Assembly (NCBI GenBank): GCA_030685015.1
Contig: JAUXWS010000028.1
Span: forward strand, 1-64,000
Length of the DNA stretch: 64,000 nucleotides
DNA from: a bacterium
GTDB lineage: Bacteria > CAIWAD01
Direction of reading: 5' to 3'
Positions within the stretch are counted from its first letter, which is position 1; every line of letters begins with the position of its first letter. Shown one piece after another: positions 1 through 8,647 of the stretch. The notes below the pieces were generated by a model. That model made no database searches, was not told the DNA's origin, and saw only the letters and a program-made list of their open reading frames with translations. The position numbers and the translations under genes were made by a program.

Positions 1-165
1 AGCAGCCTGTCGGGCTTGGGCCTTGGATGGGATTCGCGTCCAAATCGAGGCCGGGTTTTCGGAATTTTCGCAGGGCATACTGGTGGTCTGTTCAAGAAAA
101 TTGCGGAAAATCCGGACCGATTGGGGCGATGAAGACCGCCATGTGGCCAAGTCCGACAGACTGCT
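1..165 (+). repeat. MITE-like 165-bp element, copy R1
   Basis: The first 13 bases (AGCAGCCTGTCGG) are the inverted complement of the last 13 (CCGACAGACTGCT) with one mismatch, so the unit has terminal inverted repeats. The same unit recurs in inverted orientation at 14715-16430, where it is split by an insertion sequence; the two copies agree at about 94% by hand alignment. A fragment of its right end recurs at 33284-33315. It has no coding capacity. A small non-autonomous element is the simplest reading. The left end coincides with the window edge, so extra bases outside cannot be excluded. Confidence 0.8.
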
Positions 166-327
166 AGATCTAGTCTGATGACCTGTTGGGAGGAAGGTCG
201 GCCTAAGCTCATCCACTTTGAGACAGCATGACAGATTTGCCAGAGAACTCGCAGGATTTCCTGGACCGCCCAGCTCCTATCGGGGCAGCCCAATGGGCGT
301 CGAACGAACTCAGACAGGAGAGGCATC
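166..327. other. Intergenic leader before first gene
   Basis: This non-coding stretch follows repeat R1. The only feature I can support is the ribosome binding site AGGAGAG about 7 bases before the ATG at 328. No clear promoter or terminator is visible. Confidence 0.5.
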
Positions 328-1002
328 ATGAGTGAAACAAGACGAAACACTGGGCTCCGGACGATATTCTCCTTCTTCCTGGGCTTGATGTTGACCACGT
401 TCGTGGGAGTAGGAGTCTACACTTTCCATCCGCCACCCACGCAGTACGATAGTCAGATCAAAGACCTCAACCACCGTGAACAGGGGATCAGGGGCTCGCG
501 GCCATCCATCGAGCTGACATTGGCAGATCGAGAGCAACTCCAGGAGATCAATCAACAGCGAAGCGAACTGATCGATGCCGCAGAGGAGATGCGAAAGCCA
601 TGGGGCTTAAGCACTAGCATTATTCTCATCGTCTTTTCCACGCTCGCTCTGGTCGCTTCACTCGTGCGGGCCGAACAACTGCCAGTAATCAGCAATGGCC
701 TGTTGTTGGGGGGAGTCTTCACGATGCTCTATGGCGTGGGCTGGATCGCCTTCACGGGAGCTTCCACTGCCAGGTTCATGGTCATGGCTTTGGCGTTTGC
801 GATCACAATCGGGCTGGGATACGTCCGCTTCACACGACGAGGCGACACACGAGGTCCGACCGCTTCTGTCACCGACACAGCGGAGCTCCCAATGGGCGAA
901 GGGCTTGCAGGAATCGAGCGTCGCGTCCAGGAACTTGAGGACAGGGTGAACTCTGCCGCGCTTGCTCTTGGACAAAAGCACGACAGTTCGACCTCGTCTT
1001 GA
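328..1002 (+). CDS. Hypothetical membrane protein with coiled-coil segments
   Basis: The product has 224 residues and I do not recognise a family. There is a hydrophobic segment at about residues 11-33, a polar stretch rich in Glu, Gln and Arg (about 45-90) that could form a coiled coil, a cluster of two or three membrane segments between about 93 and 167, and a second short heptad-like stretch (GIERRVQELEDRV) near the C-terminus. A good ribosome binding site (AGGAGAG) precedes the ATG. Base composition is visibly lower in G+C than in the tamAB region, and an integrase remnant lies just downstream, so the gene may be part of an old insertion. It stands alone, with a non-coding stretch on either side. 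Confidence 0.7.
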   Translation: MSETRRNTGLRTIFSFFLGLMLTTFVGVGVYTFHPPPTQYDSQIKDLNHREQGIRGSRPSIELTLADREQLQEINQQRSELIDAAEEMRKPWGLSTSIILIVFSTLALVASLVRAEQLPVISNGLLLGGVFTMLYGVGWIAFTGASTARFMVMALAFAITIGLGYVRFTRRGDTRGPTASVTDTAELPMGEGLAGIERRVQELEDRVNSAALALGQKHDSSTSS

Positions 1003-1225
1003 GGGAGTGTGTCCAGGAGCGCCGGGACGTGGCGACTCAGTTTGGCTGAAGCTGGGCTCGGTCGCCAGCTGAGGATCGGAGATCATCCGGCATCTTTCTG
1101 TTTGATTGATGTAAAGTGTCGAATACACATGGATTCTGCAAGAAAGCGATTTAATTGAACAGACTTTAGTTGATCCATAGACTACCTTAACACATCCGTT
1201 TTCCCTTCGATCTGCCGCCCCACGT

Positions 1226-1504
1226 TCAGCCTCGCCTGCCCTCGATGGCCGACCGCAGCTCCTCGTCGGCCACATGGGCGTAGATGGCCGTCGTCTTCGG
1301 GCTCTCGTGGTCCAGGGCCAGCTGCACCAGGCGCAGGTTGCCCGTCTTCTTCAAGAGGCTGGTGGCGAAGGTGTGCCGCAGGGCGTGTGGATGAATCGGG
1401 CGTTCGATCCCGGCCCGCAGGGCCCTGGCGTCCAGGAGCCGGCGGATGTGGCGCGGGTTGAACCGCAGCCACCGTTTCGCGGTGGTAGGATGCGAGGCAT
1501 GCAT
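1226..1504 (-). pseudogene. Tyrosine recombinase C-terminal fragment
   Basis: The 92 codons cover only the C-terminal half of a phage-type integrase/XerC-like catalytic domain. Visible are the box II signature HALRHTFAT, the second conserved His in LALDHES, and the nucleophile Tyr in AIYAHV. The N-terminal SAM-like domain and first catalytic Arg are absent; a complete member is about 300 residues. The ATG at 1504 overlaps the stop codon of the DUF2238 gene (TGATG), so the fragment could still be translated by coupling. Most likely it is the residue of a lost mobile element next to the lower-GC gene at 328-1002. Confidence 0.8.
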
Positions 1505-2112
1505 CAGTTGGGTCGGGCCGGATGCCCGCCCCTTCCCCTCAGGGCGAAGAACAAACCTAACGCCGCCACCGCCCCCAGCATGTCCGCCAGCATGTCGCGC
1601 TGGGCGTCCCACACATCGCCCTGGGAGCCCAGCACCTCATGGCCGGCGGTTGGATCGGCGCCCACCGCGAAGATCCACTCGAAAATCTCGTAGCCGGCGG
1701 CGATGGCCAGGATGAAGGTCAGCGGGTAGCTGTAGAGGAGGAAGCGGGAGCGGACCAGCCGCCTCCGCAGCAGCACTTCGGCGATGGCGAATGCGTAGAA
1801 GCCCACGCTGAAGTGGGCGACGCGGTCGTAGTGGTTGCGCTGGAATCCGAAGGTGTCGGTGACCCAGTCGAAGGGCACGCGGGAGAAGGTGTAGTGCCCG
1901 CCGACGGTGTGCATGTAGACCAGCACGGCCATCAACGCGCAGGCCGTGGCCGAGAAGCGCCAGCGCAGGTGCAGGGCCGCCACCACGCCCACGATGATCA
2001 GGATGGGCAGGTTCTCCGCCCACCAGACAGTGCGGTCATGGGGATTGATGGCGAGCAGGATGAAAAGCAGGAGATAGCCGAGCAGCAGGACCAGGGGCAG
2101 AAGGCGGGTCAT
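1504..2112 (-). CDS. DUF2238 (YjdF-like) integral membrane protein
   Basis: The product has 202 residues with about five to six hydrophobic segments. The family-typical core YDRVAHFSVGFYAF, the GYEIFEW motif and the QGDVWDAQRDMLADMLGA stretch place it in the DUF2238/YjdF family of inner-membrane proteins, whose function is unknown. I chose the ATG at 2112 over an upstream in-frame ATG at 2214 because GAGG lies just before it and the protein then starts at the first membrane helix. It is transcribed away from tamA; the start regions of the two genes lie about 100 bases apart. The C-terminal end is Gly/Arg rich. Confidence 0.85.
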   Translation of the reverse strand: MTRLLPLVLLLGYLLLFILLAINPHDRTVWWAENLPILIIVGVVAALHLRWRFSATACALMAVLVYMHTVGGHYTFSRVPFDWVTDTFGFQRNHYDRVAHFSVGFYAFAIAEVLLRRRLVRSRFLLYSYPLTFILAIAAGYEIFEWIFAVGADPTAGHEVLGSQGDVWDAQRDMLADMLGAVAALGLFFALRGRGGHPARPN

Positions 2113-2212
2113 GGCAACCTCGTCGCTGGGAATGCTGTCTGCGGGACGGCTTGATATAGGCAAGTCGAGGCAGGTCCACAACCGCCGCCGGTCCTGGTTG
2201 GTACCTTGTGCC

Positions 2213-4075
2213 ATGGTTCTCCCGATTCACATGCCTGCTTTTCGCATTCCATGGCTGGTGGCGCCGGCACTCCTGTTGCTGATGACCATGCCGGCACTTG
2301 CCCAGGAGCAGGCGACGGTCAATCTGCTTCAGGCGGCGACTCCCTACAAGGGCTGGCGCTTGTCCTCCCTGCGCCTGGAGGGAGTGCCGGCCGATCTGGA
2401 AGGGCCCCTGCGGGAAGGGCTGGCCTTGACGGGCAAGGCCCGGCTGGGCGGACTGCTGGGGCGCAAGCGGCCGGCCTTGACGCCGGCCCTGCTTGGACAG
2501 GACGCCGATCGCATCCGCCTCTTCATGGCCCGGCATGGCTATCCGTGGGCCGTGGTCATGGCCCGGGCCGATCCCCGCCCGCGCCGGCGGCTTGATCTGC
2601 TGCTGTCCGTGCTGCCTGGTCCCGCCGTGCACGTGGCGGAACTGGAGCTGCAGGGACCACCGGAGGTCGAGGCCCGCGAGGCCGAGTTGCGCGACTTGCT
2701 CCCGGCAGCCGGCGACATCTTCACCGATGAGAGTCTTCGCCTGGCGGTCCGCAAGGTGGAGGACCTGCTGCGCGGCGAGGGGCACGCCCGCGCCCGATGC
2801 CTGACCGATGTCGCTGTCCGGGACAGCCTCAATCTGATCCTTGCTTGTCAGGTGCTCCCGGGTCCGGTCTGCCGGGTGGCGAGCGTGGAGGTCTCCGGCG
2901 TGGCACCCGATCTCGCCCGCCTGGCCGAGCGCTCCCTGCGGCCGCTCCACGATCAACCTGTCACGCCGCGCCTGCTGGTCGGGGCCCAGGATCGGCTGCG
3001 CCTGCTGGGCGTGTTCCGCCAGATCCGCTTCGCCATGGACCTGGACTCGCTGCCGGATGTCCGCGAGGTGCCTGTGGCCCTGCGGGCCGAGCTGGCTCCC
3101 CGCCCGCCCCGATTGCTGGAGGCGGGCGCCGGCTGGTGGACAGCGGAAGGCGGCCGCCTGGGGGGCCGCTGGTCCCATGCCAACCTCTTCACGGGCGGAC
3201 GGGGGCTGCAGCTCACGGCCAGCGCCTCCAAGGTGCGGCAAAGCAGCCGCCTGGAGAGCTGGTGGCCGGCCATGGGCTCGCCCACCTTGCGCGGCGAGAT
3301 TGCCCTCCTGCTCGATCGTCTGCGCGAGGAGAGCTACAACGTGCTCAACCGTGAACTCCGCCTGGGACTGCGCCAGCAGCCCACCCTGCTCCTGACCCTG
3401 AGTGGCGGCGTCGCCCTGGCCGACGTGCAGGTGGAAGGCCGCACGGCGGACAGCACGGCTTTCCGCGCCCGCGCCGGCCGCCAGACCATGTTCACGGCGG
3501 CGGCGCTGCGCAACACGACGGACAACCCCCTCGACCCCCGCCAGGGCGCCCAGTACAGCCTGCAGCTGGAATGGACCATCCCCGGTTTCTTCAGCCAGGC
3601 CGATTACCTGCGGACCGACGCCGAGCGCGTCAGCTACCATAGTCTGGGCCTGGTCACCACGGCGGCCCGGTTGCGCGTGGGCATGGCCTGGCCCCTCGCC
3701 TCCACGCCCGACCTGCTGCCCAACCGGCGATTCTTCGCCGGAGGCATGGAGCACCGCGGCTTCGGGCGCCACCAGCTGGGACCGCGCGATGCGGCAGGCG
3801 CCCCGCTTGGCGGCGAGGTCCTTGCCCTGGGCGGCGTGGAAGTCCGCCTCCCCCTGGTCTGGAAACTGGGTCTCGCGTTCTTCGTGGACGCCGGCCAGGT
3901 CTGGAGCGACCTGGGCGGGGCGGCGCCGCGCGACCTGGAGTACGCCGCCGGACCGGCTCTGCTGCTCAACACCCCGGTGGGACCGCTGCGCGCCGACCTG
4001 GGCTTGCGTCTGGGATCCAGCGATGACGACCTGCCCAACTGGGCGGTGCATGTCTCCATCGGACACCCCTTCTGA
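2213..4075 (+). CDS. tamA: Omp85-family outer-membrane protein, TamA-like
   Basis: The product has about 620 residues. An N-terminal signal peptide (hydrophobic core followed by PALAQ) leads to POTRA-type repeats over about residues 35-300 and then a C-terminal beta-barrel typical of Omp85/BamA proteins, with NLFTGGRGLQL, a FFAGGMEHRGFG segment that corresponds to the conserved L6-type loop region, and a final VSIGHPF strand ending in Phe. In known systems TamA sits in the outer membrane and works with TamB in envelope protein or lipid assembly. The following tamB-like gene starts inside the stop codon (TGATG), which supports this assignment over BamA. Start is 2213 or 2231; neither has a strong ribosome binding site. 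Confidence 0.85.
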   Translation: MVLPIHMPAFRIPWLVAPALLLLMTMPALAQEQATVNLLQAATPYKGWRLSSLRLEGVPADLEGPLREGLALTGKARLGGLLGRKRPALTPALLGQDADRIRLFMARHGYPWAVVMARADPRPRRRLDLLLSVLPGPAVHVAELELQGPPEVEAREAELRDLLPAAGDIFTDESLRLAVRKVEDLLRGEGHARARCLTDVAVRDSLNLILACQVLPGPVCRVASVEVSGVAPDLARLAERSLRPLHDQPVTPRLLVGAQDRLRLLGVFRQIRFAMDLDSLPDVREVPVALRAELAPRPPRLLEAGAGWWTAEGGRLGGRWSHANLFTGGRGLQLTASASKVRQSSRLESWWPAMGSPTLRGEIALLLDRLREESYNVLNRELRLGLRQQPTLLLTLSGGVALADVQVEGRTADSTAFRARAGRQTMFTAAALRNTTDNPLDPRQGAQYSLQLEWTIPGFFSQADYLRTDAERVSYHSLGLVTTAARLRVGMAWPLASTPDLLPNRRFFAGGMEHRGFGRHQLGPRDAAGAPLGGEVLALGGVEVRLPLVWKLGLAFFVDAGQVWSDLGGAAPRDLEYAAGPALLLNTPVGPLRADLGLRLGSSDDDLPNWAVHVSIGHPF

Positions 4076-7000
4076 TGGGCGGCGTGAGACACGTGAGGCG
4101 CGGTTCATCGTGGCGGCGCCGGATCCTCCTCCTGGTGGCGGCCATGGCGGTCCTGCCCTTGCTCGGGACCAGTGTGCTGCTCTTGAGTACCGTCCGGGAG
4201 CCGCTGGTCCGTTCCCTCCTCCCCGGCCTGCTCGCCGGTCTGCCTGGTGGGGGGCCGCGCTGGGAGGCCATCGCCTGGCCGCGGCTGGGGCACCTGGAAC
4301 TGCGCGGCCTGTCCTGGGTGCTGAGCGGGGACACGCTGCTGGCCGCCGCCCTCCTGCGGGTGGATCTGGAGCTGGCGTCCCTGGGGCGTGGCGACCTGCG
4401 TCTGCATGAATTGACGGTGGAGGGACTGCGTCTGGATCTTCCCGCCCTGCACCGTGCTTTTCCCTCCAGAGAGGCGGCCGGCGGCGGCCGGCGCTTTCCG
4501 CGCACCGGCAGCCTGCCGCCCCTTTCTTCCCTGGCGTGCGATCGTCTGGCGATCGGGGGCGATCAGCTTCGCCTGGATTCCCTCCATGTCATCCGAGGCC
4601 TGGAGCTGGCCGGATCAGTGGAGCTGGGCGCCACGCGGGAACCGGCGCTGCGCCTGGACCGCCTGCGACTCGCCCTGGTCGACCCGGCGGCCACCCTGGA
4701 AGGGGACTCCCTCTCCTGGCTGCCCGCGCAGGGCCAGTTGGAAGGGCGGCTGGCGGCGCGCATGGCGGGTCGGTGGATGCACATCCTCGCCCGCAGTCCC
4801 GGCGCCGATCTGCTGCGCGTGACGGCGGCGCTGGGGGATTCCCTCCACACCCTGGCGGACCTTGGGCTGACCGCCGCCGTCCAACGCCATGGCCATGCCT
4901 GGAGGGGCGCTGAGTTCTCCGGGCAGCTTCAGGTGGCGGCCGTCCGCCAGCTGGCGGTCCATCTTCCCGCCGCGCCATCGGCGCCCGACCTGCCGGCGCT
5001 GAAGGGACTGCTCAGAGGCTCGGTGGCCTGGGAACCCGCCCTTGCCTTGGATCTGGGCTGGCGGGGCGCCCATGATGCCTGGCTCGAGGAGATCCTGCTG
5101 CAGCTGGGGCGGCATGGGGAGGATCTCCTGCTCGACAGCCTGGTCGTGCGCGGATCAGGGATGGAACTGGCCGGCCACGCCCGTCTTGGCCAGGATGAGG
5201 TGGAGGCGGCCATCGCCCTCCATCTGCGGCAGGCGGCCCCGCTGCGAACCCTCTTCGGCCTGGAGGCCCTGCCCGCGGATCTGCAGGTGGACGCGAACCT
5301 GCAGGCGACGGGCGCGCGCCGCCATCCGGAGCTGCGCGCAAGGCTGCAAGCGTCAAGCAGGGGCTTGCGCCTGCGCACGGCGCTGGCCAACGGCGGGGAT
5401 TCCCAGTGGCAGATCGGCGAGTTGGTCATTGAGGATGTCCAGTCCGCCACGCCGCCCGCTGGACGCGGCGGCGGACGGCTGACCCGCACGGCGACGGGTG
5501 GCTGGACCACCTCCTCCCTGCGCCTGGCGGGCGTGCTGGGAGAGCTGGAGGCGGCGGGAAGCCTGGGCGAGCAGGGTTCCATCCGCTTCGCCTGGAGCCT
5601 GCCGGCCCTGGCTCCGCCGCTGAGCCGCTTGCTGGGATTGTCGGACAGCCTTGGCCATGTGATCGATCTGGCGCTGCGGTCGGGAGACCCCCTGCACCTG
5701 ACGGGTCAGGGGCGCTTTCTGCGCTCGAAGGGCGGCCTGTCGCTGGAAGGGGCCGGCACCTTGGCCGCCCCGGGACCCGAACGGCTGGGCGCCCTGCTGC
5801 CGGCGACGGCGCGCTTGGATGGGCTGGGCGACCTGGAGGCGGACTGGCGGGCCGGACTGGATCAGCCGGCCAGGGCGCCCCTGCGCTGGAGTGCCGCGCT
5901 GGAGGCCCGGGGGAGCGGCTGGCTGGATTCCCTCGCCACGGAGCTGAGCGGCAGCGGCGGCACCATCGTGGCGGACACCTTGTGGTTCTGGCTTCCCCAA
6001 ATGGCTCTGTGGTCCCGCGGTGCCCTGCTGGGGCGCGAGCTTGAGCTTGATGCACGCTGGGATCTGCAGGGTCTGGCCCTTGCCTCCCGTCTGCTGCCCA
6101 ACTTGGCTGGGACGGAGGCAGGCCTGGAGGGCAGCCTGGCCGCCCGCGGCCCCACGGACCAACTTAGGTTGGATCTGCAGGCCGCCGGCTACCTGCACCG
6201 CGCCGGACTCATGCTGCCCGACCTGCGCCTGGCCCTGCGCCGGGACAGCCTGGGGCTGAGGGCGATCTGCTGGGCGCCAGGCGGGATGGAGGCGGGCGCC
6301 CTGCACGTGGACACCCTGGCGGCGCGCTATGCCGGACCCGCCGGACCCGACGCCCTGCCCTGGCCGGGCCGCCTCTGGCTGCGTGAATCCGGTGCCCGGC
6401 ATTCCATCGAGGCGGACCTGCTCATCCGACAGGAGGAAGGCTGGCGGATGACGGGCGGCCTGACACTGGCCGTGGGCGACGGCACCTTGTCCACCGAGCG
6501 ACCCTTTACGCTTGCCTTGCCTGCCACTGGCGGCGTCGGGCTGGAGGATCTGGCAATGGCGGGCAGCATGGGCCACCTCGCCGCGCAGGCACTCCTTGGC
6601 CCGGACTCCCTCCTCAACCGGGTGGAGTTGGTCGCCGATCTCGACCTGCGTCGCCTCCCCTGGCCGGATCTTCATCCCGCCGTGCCGCGGCCCGGCCCGC
6701 TGCACCTGGACTTGACCGCCTCATCCATTGGACTTAGCGGTCGACTGGAGCTGAACAGTCTGCAGGCCGGCAGCGCCGGCCGACTTGATCTCGCCCTGGT
6801 CGTGGCGGGCCCCCTCGACGGTCCTGCCCTGACCTTGTCCATCATGCAGGACGGGGATTCGCTACTGGCGGCCCTGGGCCGCTTGCCGGCCCGTCTCACC
6901 CTCTGGCCGCTGGCGGCCCGGCCGGGCTTCGAGGAGCTGGATCTGGCCGTCCAGCTCAGGCACTTCCCCCTGCTCCTGCCCACCGCCTCGATGGATCCGT

Positions 7001-8391
7001 CCGACGCGCCCGTTCTGGTGGTGGACGGGCAGGCCCGTCTCGCCGGGTCGGCCCGCCACCCTCGCCTGGAGGGGGAATTGGCGGCGGCCGTGCATGGCGA
7101 ACCGCGCCTGACGGATTATCGCGCCACGGCCAGTTTGCGGATGGACGGCCGGGAGACGGACACCGTGCTGCACTCGACCCTGGGAGTGTTGCGCGGCGAG
7201 CGCCAAGTGCTGGCGGGCACCCTGGACCTGCCGCTGCCGCTCGCGGCGGTGGACGACTCGTGGGAGCGGCGGCCGGGCGATCTGGAGGTGCGGTTGACCG
7301 CCTCCGCCCTCGCCTTGGAGGACATCAATCCCTTGTTGCCCTATGACCTGTGGATGTCCGGACGGGGCGACCTGGAGCTGCACGCTTTCGGGCCCTTTGC
7401 CGATCCGCGTCTGGACGGCCAGCTCCGCATGGAGAACCTGGACCTGCGGCGCACGGACGGCACCCACCTCTTCGGTCGGGCCCGGCTGGCGCTGGGCGGC
7501 CGCGTGCGCCATCCCGAGGGGAAGGGCTGGCTGGAGCTGGCCAACGGCGAGGCGCGCATTCCCGAGCTGCCCCGCGACCTGCATGACATGAGCGGCGAGG
7601 CGATCCTTTGGGGATTGTCCATGGGCGGGGAGCAGGGGAGCGACAAGGTGGCGGGGGGGACCACCGTCTGGCAGGATTCCCTCGAGCTGGAACTGGAGCT
7701 GCGCATTCCCAACCGCGTGCGGCTGCGTGGCGGCGAGCTTGACCTGGAGAGTCGGGGACGTCTCACGCTGCGCATGACCGAGGGCCGGACCGCCTTGGTG
7801 GGCGACATGGAGGTGCTGTCGGGGCAGTTCAGCCTGCTCGGCCGCCAGTTCGCCGTGCAGTCAGGCACCCTCTCCTGGTTTGGCGACGAGGTTCTCACCC
7901 CGCGCCTCGACCTGGAGCTGTCGGCCAGTGTGGGCAACACGCTCATCACCGTCCGCCTGACCGGCACAATGGAGCAGCCGCTGCTCGAGTTGAGTTCGGA
8001 GCCGCCCCTGGACGAGGGCGAGATCATGGCGCTGCTGCTCTTCCGCCGCTCCACGGAGGAGCTGGACAACCAGCAGCAGGACATGCTTCAACGGCAGGCC
8101 ACCCAGCTGGCGGCGGACTACGGCATGGCCGCCCTCCAGGCGCGCCTCTCCCGCACCCTGCACATCGACCTGCTGCGCGTGGAAACCGGCGGCGAGGAAG
8201 GCCTGGGCACCCTCATGGTCGGCAAGTACCTGGGGCCCCGCGTCCTGCTGCGCTACGAGCAATCCCTCAGCCAACAGGATCTCTTCCGTCTCAACGTGGA
8301 CTACATCCTCTCTCGCCATCTGCGCCTGGATACTTCCACCGGCAGCCGGGGGCAAAGCGGCATGGCGCTCAACTGGAGCCGCATGTGGTAG
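4075..8391 (+). CDS. tamB: TamB-like translocation and assembly module protein (DUF490)
   Basis: The product has 1438 residues with one N-terminal membrane anchor (about residues 13-37) followed by a very long, repetitive, beta-rich periplasmic region full of short alternating strands. The C-terminal 300 or so residues carry the DUF490 signature region (LSASVGNTLITVRLTGT, LSSEPPLDEGEIMALLL), ending in an aromatic residue. TamB-type proteins span the periplasm from the inner membrane to TamA and are proposed to carry lipids or assist outer-membrane protein assembly. It shares one base with the tamA stop and must be co-expressed. Length and architecture are normal for the family. Confidence 0.9.
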   Translation: MGGVRHVRRGSSWRRRILLLVAAMAVLPLLGTSVLLLSTVREPLVRSLLPGLLAGLPGGGPRWEAIAWPRLGHLELRGLSWVLSGDTLLAAALLRVDLELASLGRGDLRLHELTVEGLRLDLPALHRAFPSREAAGGGRRFPRTGSLPPLSSLACDRLAIGGDQLRLDSLHVIRGLELAGSVELGATREPALRLDRLRLALVDPAATLEGDSLSWLPAQGQLEGRLAARMAGRWMHILARSPGADLLRVTAALGDSLHTLADLGLTAAVQRHGHAWRGAEFSGQLQVAAVRQLAVHLPAAPSAPDLPALKGLLRGSVAWEPALALDLGWRGAHDAWLEEILLQLGRHGEDLLLDSLVVRGSGMELAGHARLGQDEVEAAIALHLRQAAPLRTLFGLEALPADLQVDANLQATGARRHPELRARLQASSRGLRLRTALANGGDSQWQIGELVIEDVQSATPPAGRGGGRLTRTATGGWTTSSLRLAGVLGELEAAGSLGEQGSIRFAWSLPALAPPLSRLLGLSDSLGHVIDLALRSGDPLHLTGQGRFLRSKGGLSLEGAGTLAAPGPERLGALLPATARLDGLGDLEADWRAGLDQPARAPLRWSAALEARGSGWLDSLATELSGSGGTIVADTLWFWLPQMALWSRGALLGRELELDARWDLQGLALASRLLPNLAGTEAGLEGSLAARGPTDQLRLDLQAAGYLHRAGLMLPDLRLALRRDSLGLRAICWAPGGMEAGALHVDTLAARYAGPAGPDALPWPGRLWLRESGARHSIEADLLIRQEEGWRMTGGLTLAVGDGTLSTERPFTLALPATGGVGLEDLAMAGSMGHLAAQALLGPDSLLNRVELVADLDLRRLPWPDLHPAVPRPGPLHLDLTASSIGLSGRLELNSLQAGSAGRLDLALVVAGPLDGPALTLSIMQDGDSLLAALGRLPARLTLWPLAARPGFEELDLAVQLRHFPLLLPTASMDPSDAPVLVVDGQARLAGSARHPRLEGELAAAVHGEPRLTDYRATASLRMDGRETDTVLHSTLGVLRGERQVLAGTLDLPLPLAAVDDSWERRPGDLEVRLTASALALEDINPLLPYDLWMSGRGDLELHAFGPFADPRLDGQLRMENLDLRRTDGTHLFGRARLALGGRVRHPEGKGWLELANGEARIPELPRDLHDMSGEAILWGLSMGGEQGSDKVAGGTTVWQDSLELELELRIPNRVRLRGGELDLESRGRLTLRMTEGRTALVGDMEVLSGQFSLLGRQFAVQSGTLSWFGDEVLTPRLDLELSASVGNTLITVRLTGTMEQPLLELSSEPPLDEGEIMALLLFRRSTEELDNQQQDMLQRQATQLAADYGMAALQARLSRTLHIDLLRVETGGEEGLGTLMVGKYLGPRVLLRYEQSLSQQDLFRLNVDYILSRHLRLDTSTGSRGQSGMALNWSRMW

Positions 8392-8647
8392 ACGAGGTCC
8401 GACCGCACTGCGTGACGGCAGGGCCGGATTCGCCCGGAAGGGTGGCGGGTGTGTCAGGCGCCGCAGGCATGTCACGCATTCTTGTCGCGGCAGGAGGCCG
8501 ATCGGCGGGAACCCGCAACACGGATTTCAGGTTTGGCCCCGCGCTCCCCATGACGCCCCTTCGAAGGGCGGGTGGGGGGAGGTGGGAGGGCCTCGATCAA
8601 AACTGAATAGAAGTCCCACCTCCGGCACGGTACTCCGGCTCACCTGC
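8392..8647. other. Convergent intergenic region with inverted repeat
   Basis: This lies between the 3' ends of tamB and the DUF5916 gene. It contains a perfect 10-bp inverted repeat, GGAGGTGGGA (8578-8587) and TCCCACCTCC (8614-8623), separated by 26 bases. It could act as a bidirectional terminator stem, but there is no T-tract on either side, so this is only a possibility. Confidence 0.4.

Noticed and set aside
2036-4108. 690-residue open frame antisense to tamA
   Set aside because: Translation is low-complexity Gln/Gly/Arg/Ala text without domains; long antisense frames are expected in GC-rich genes. The same holds for minus-strand frames at 5353-6705, 12349-14631, 34778-38125, 46352-48808 and 60060-62024.
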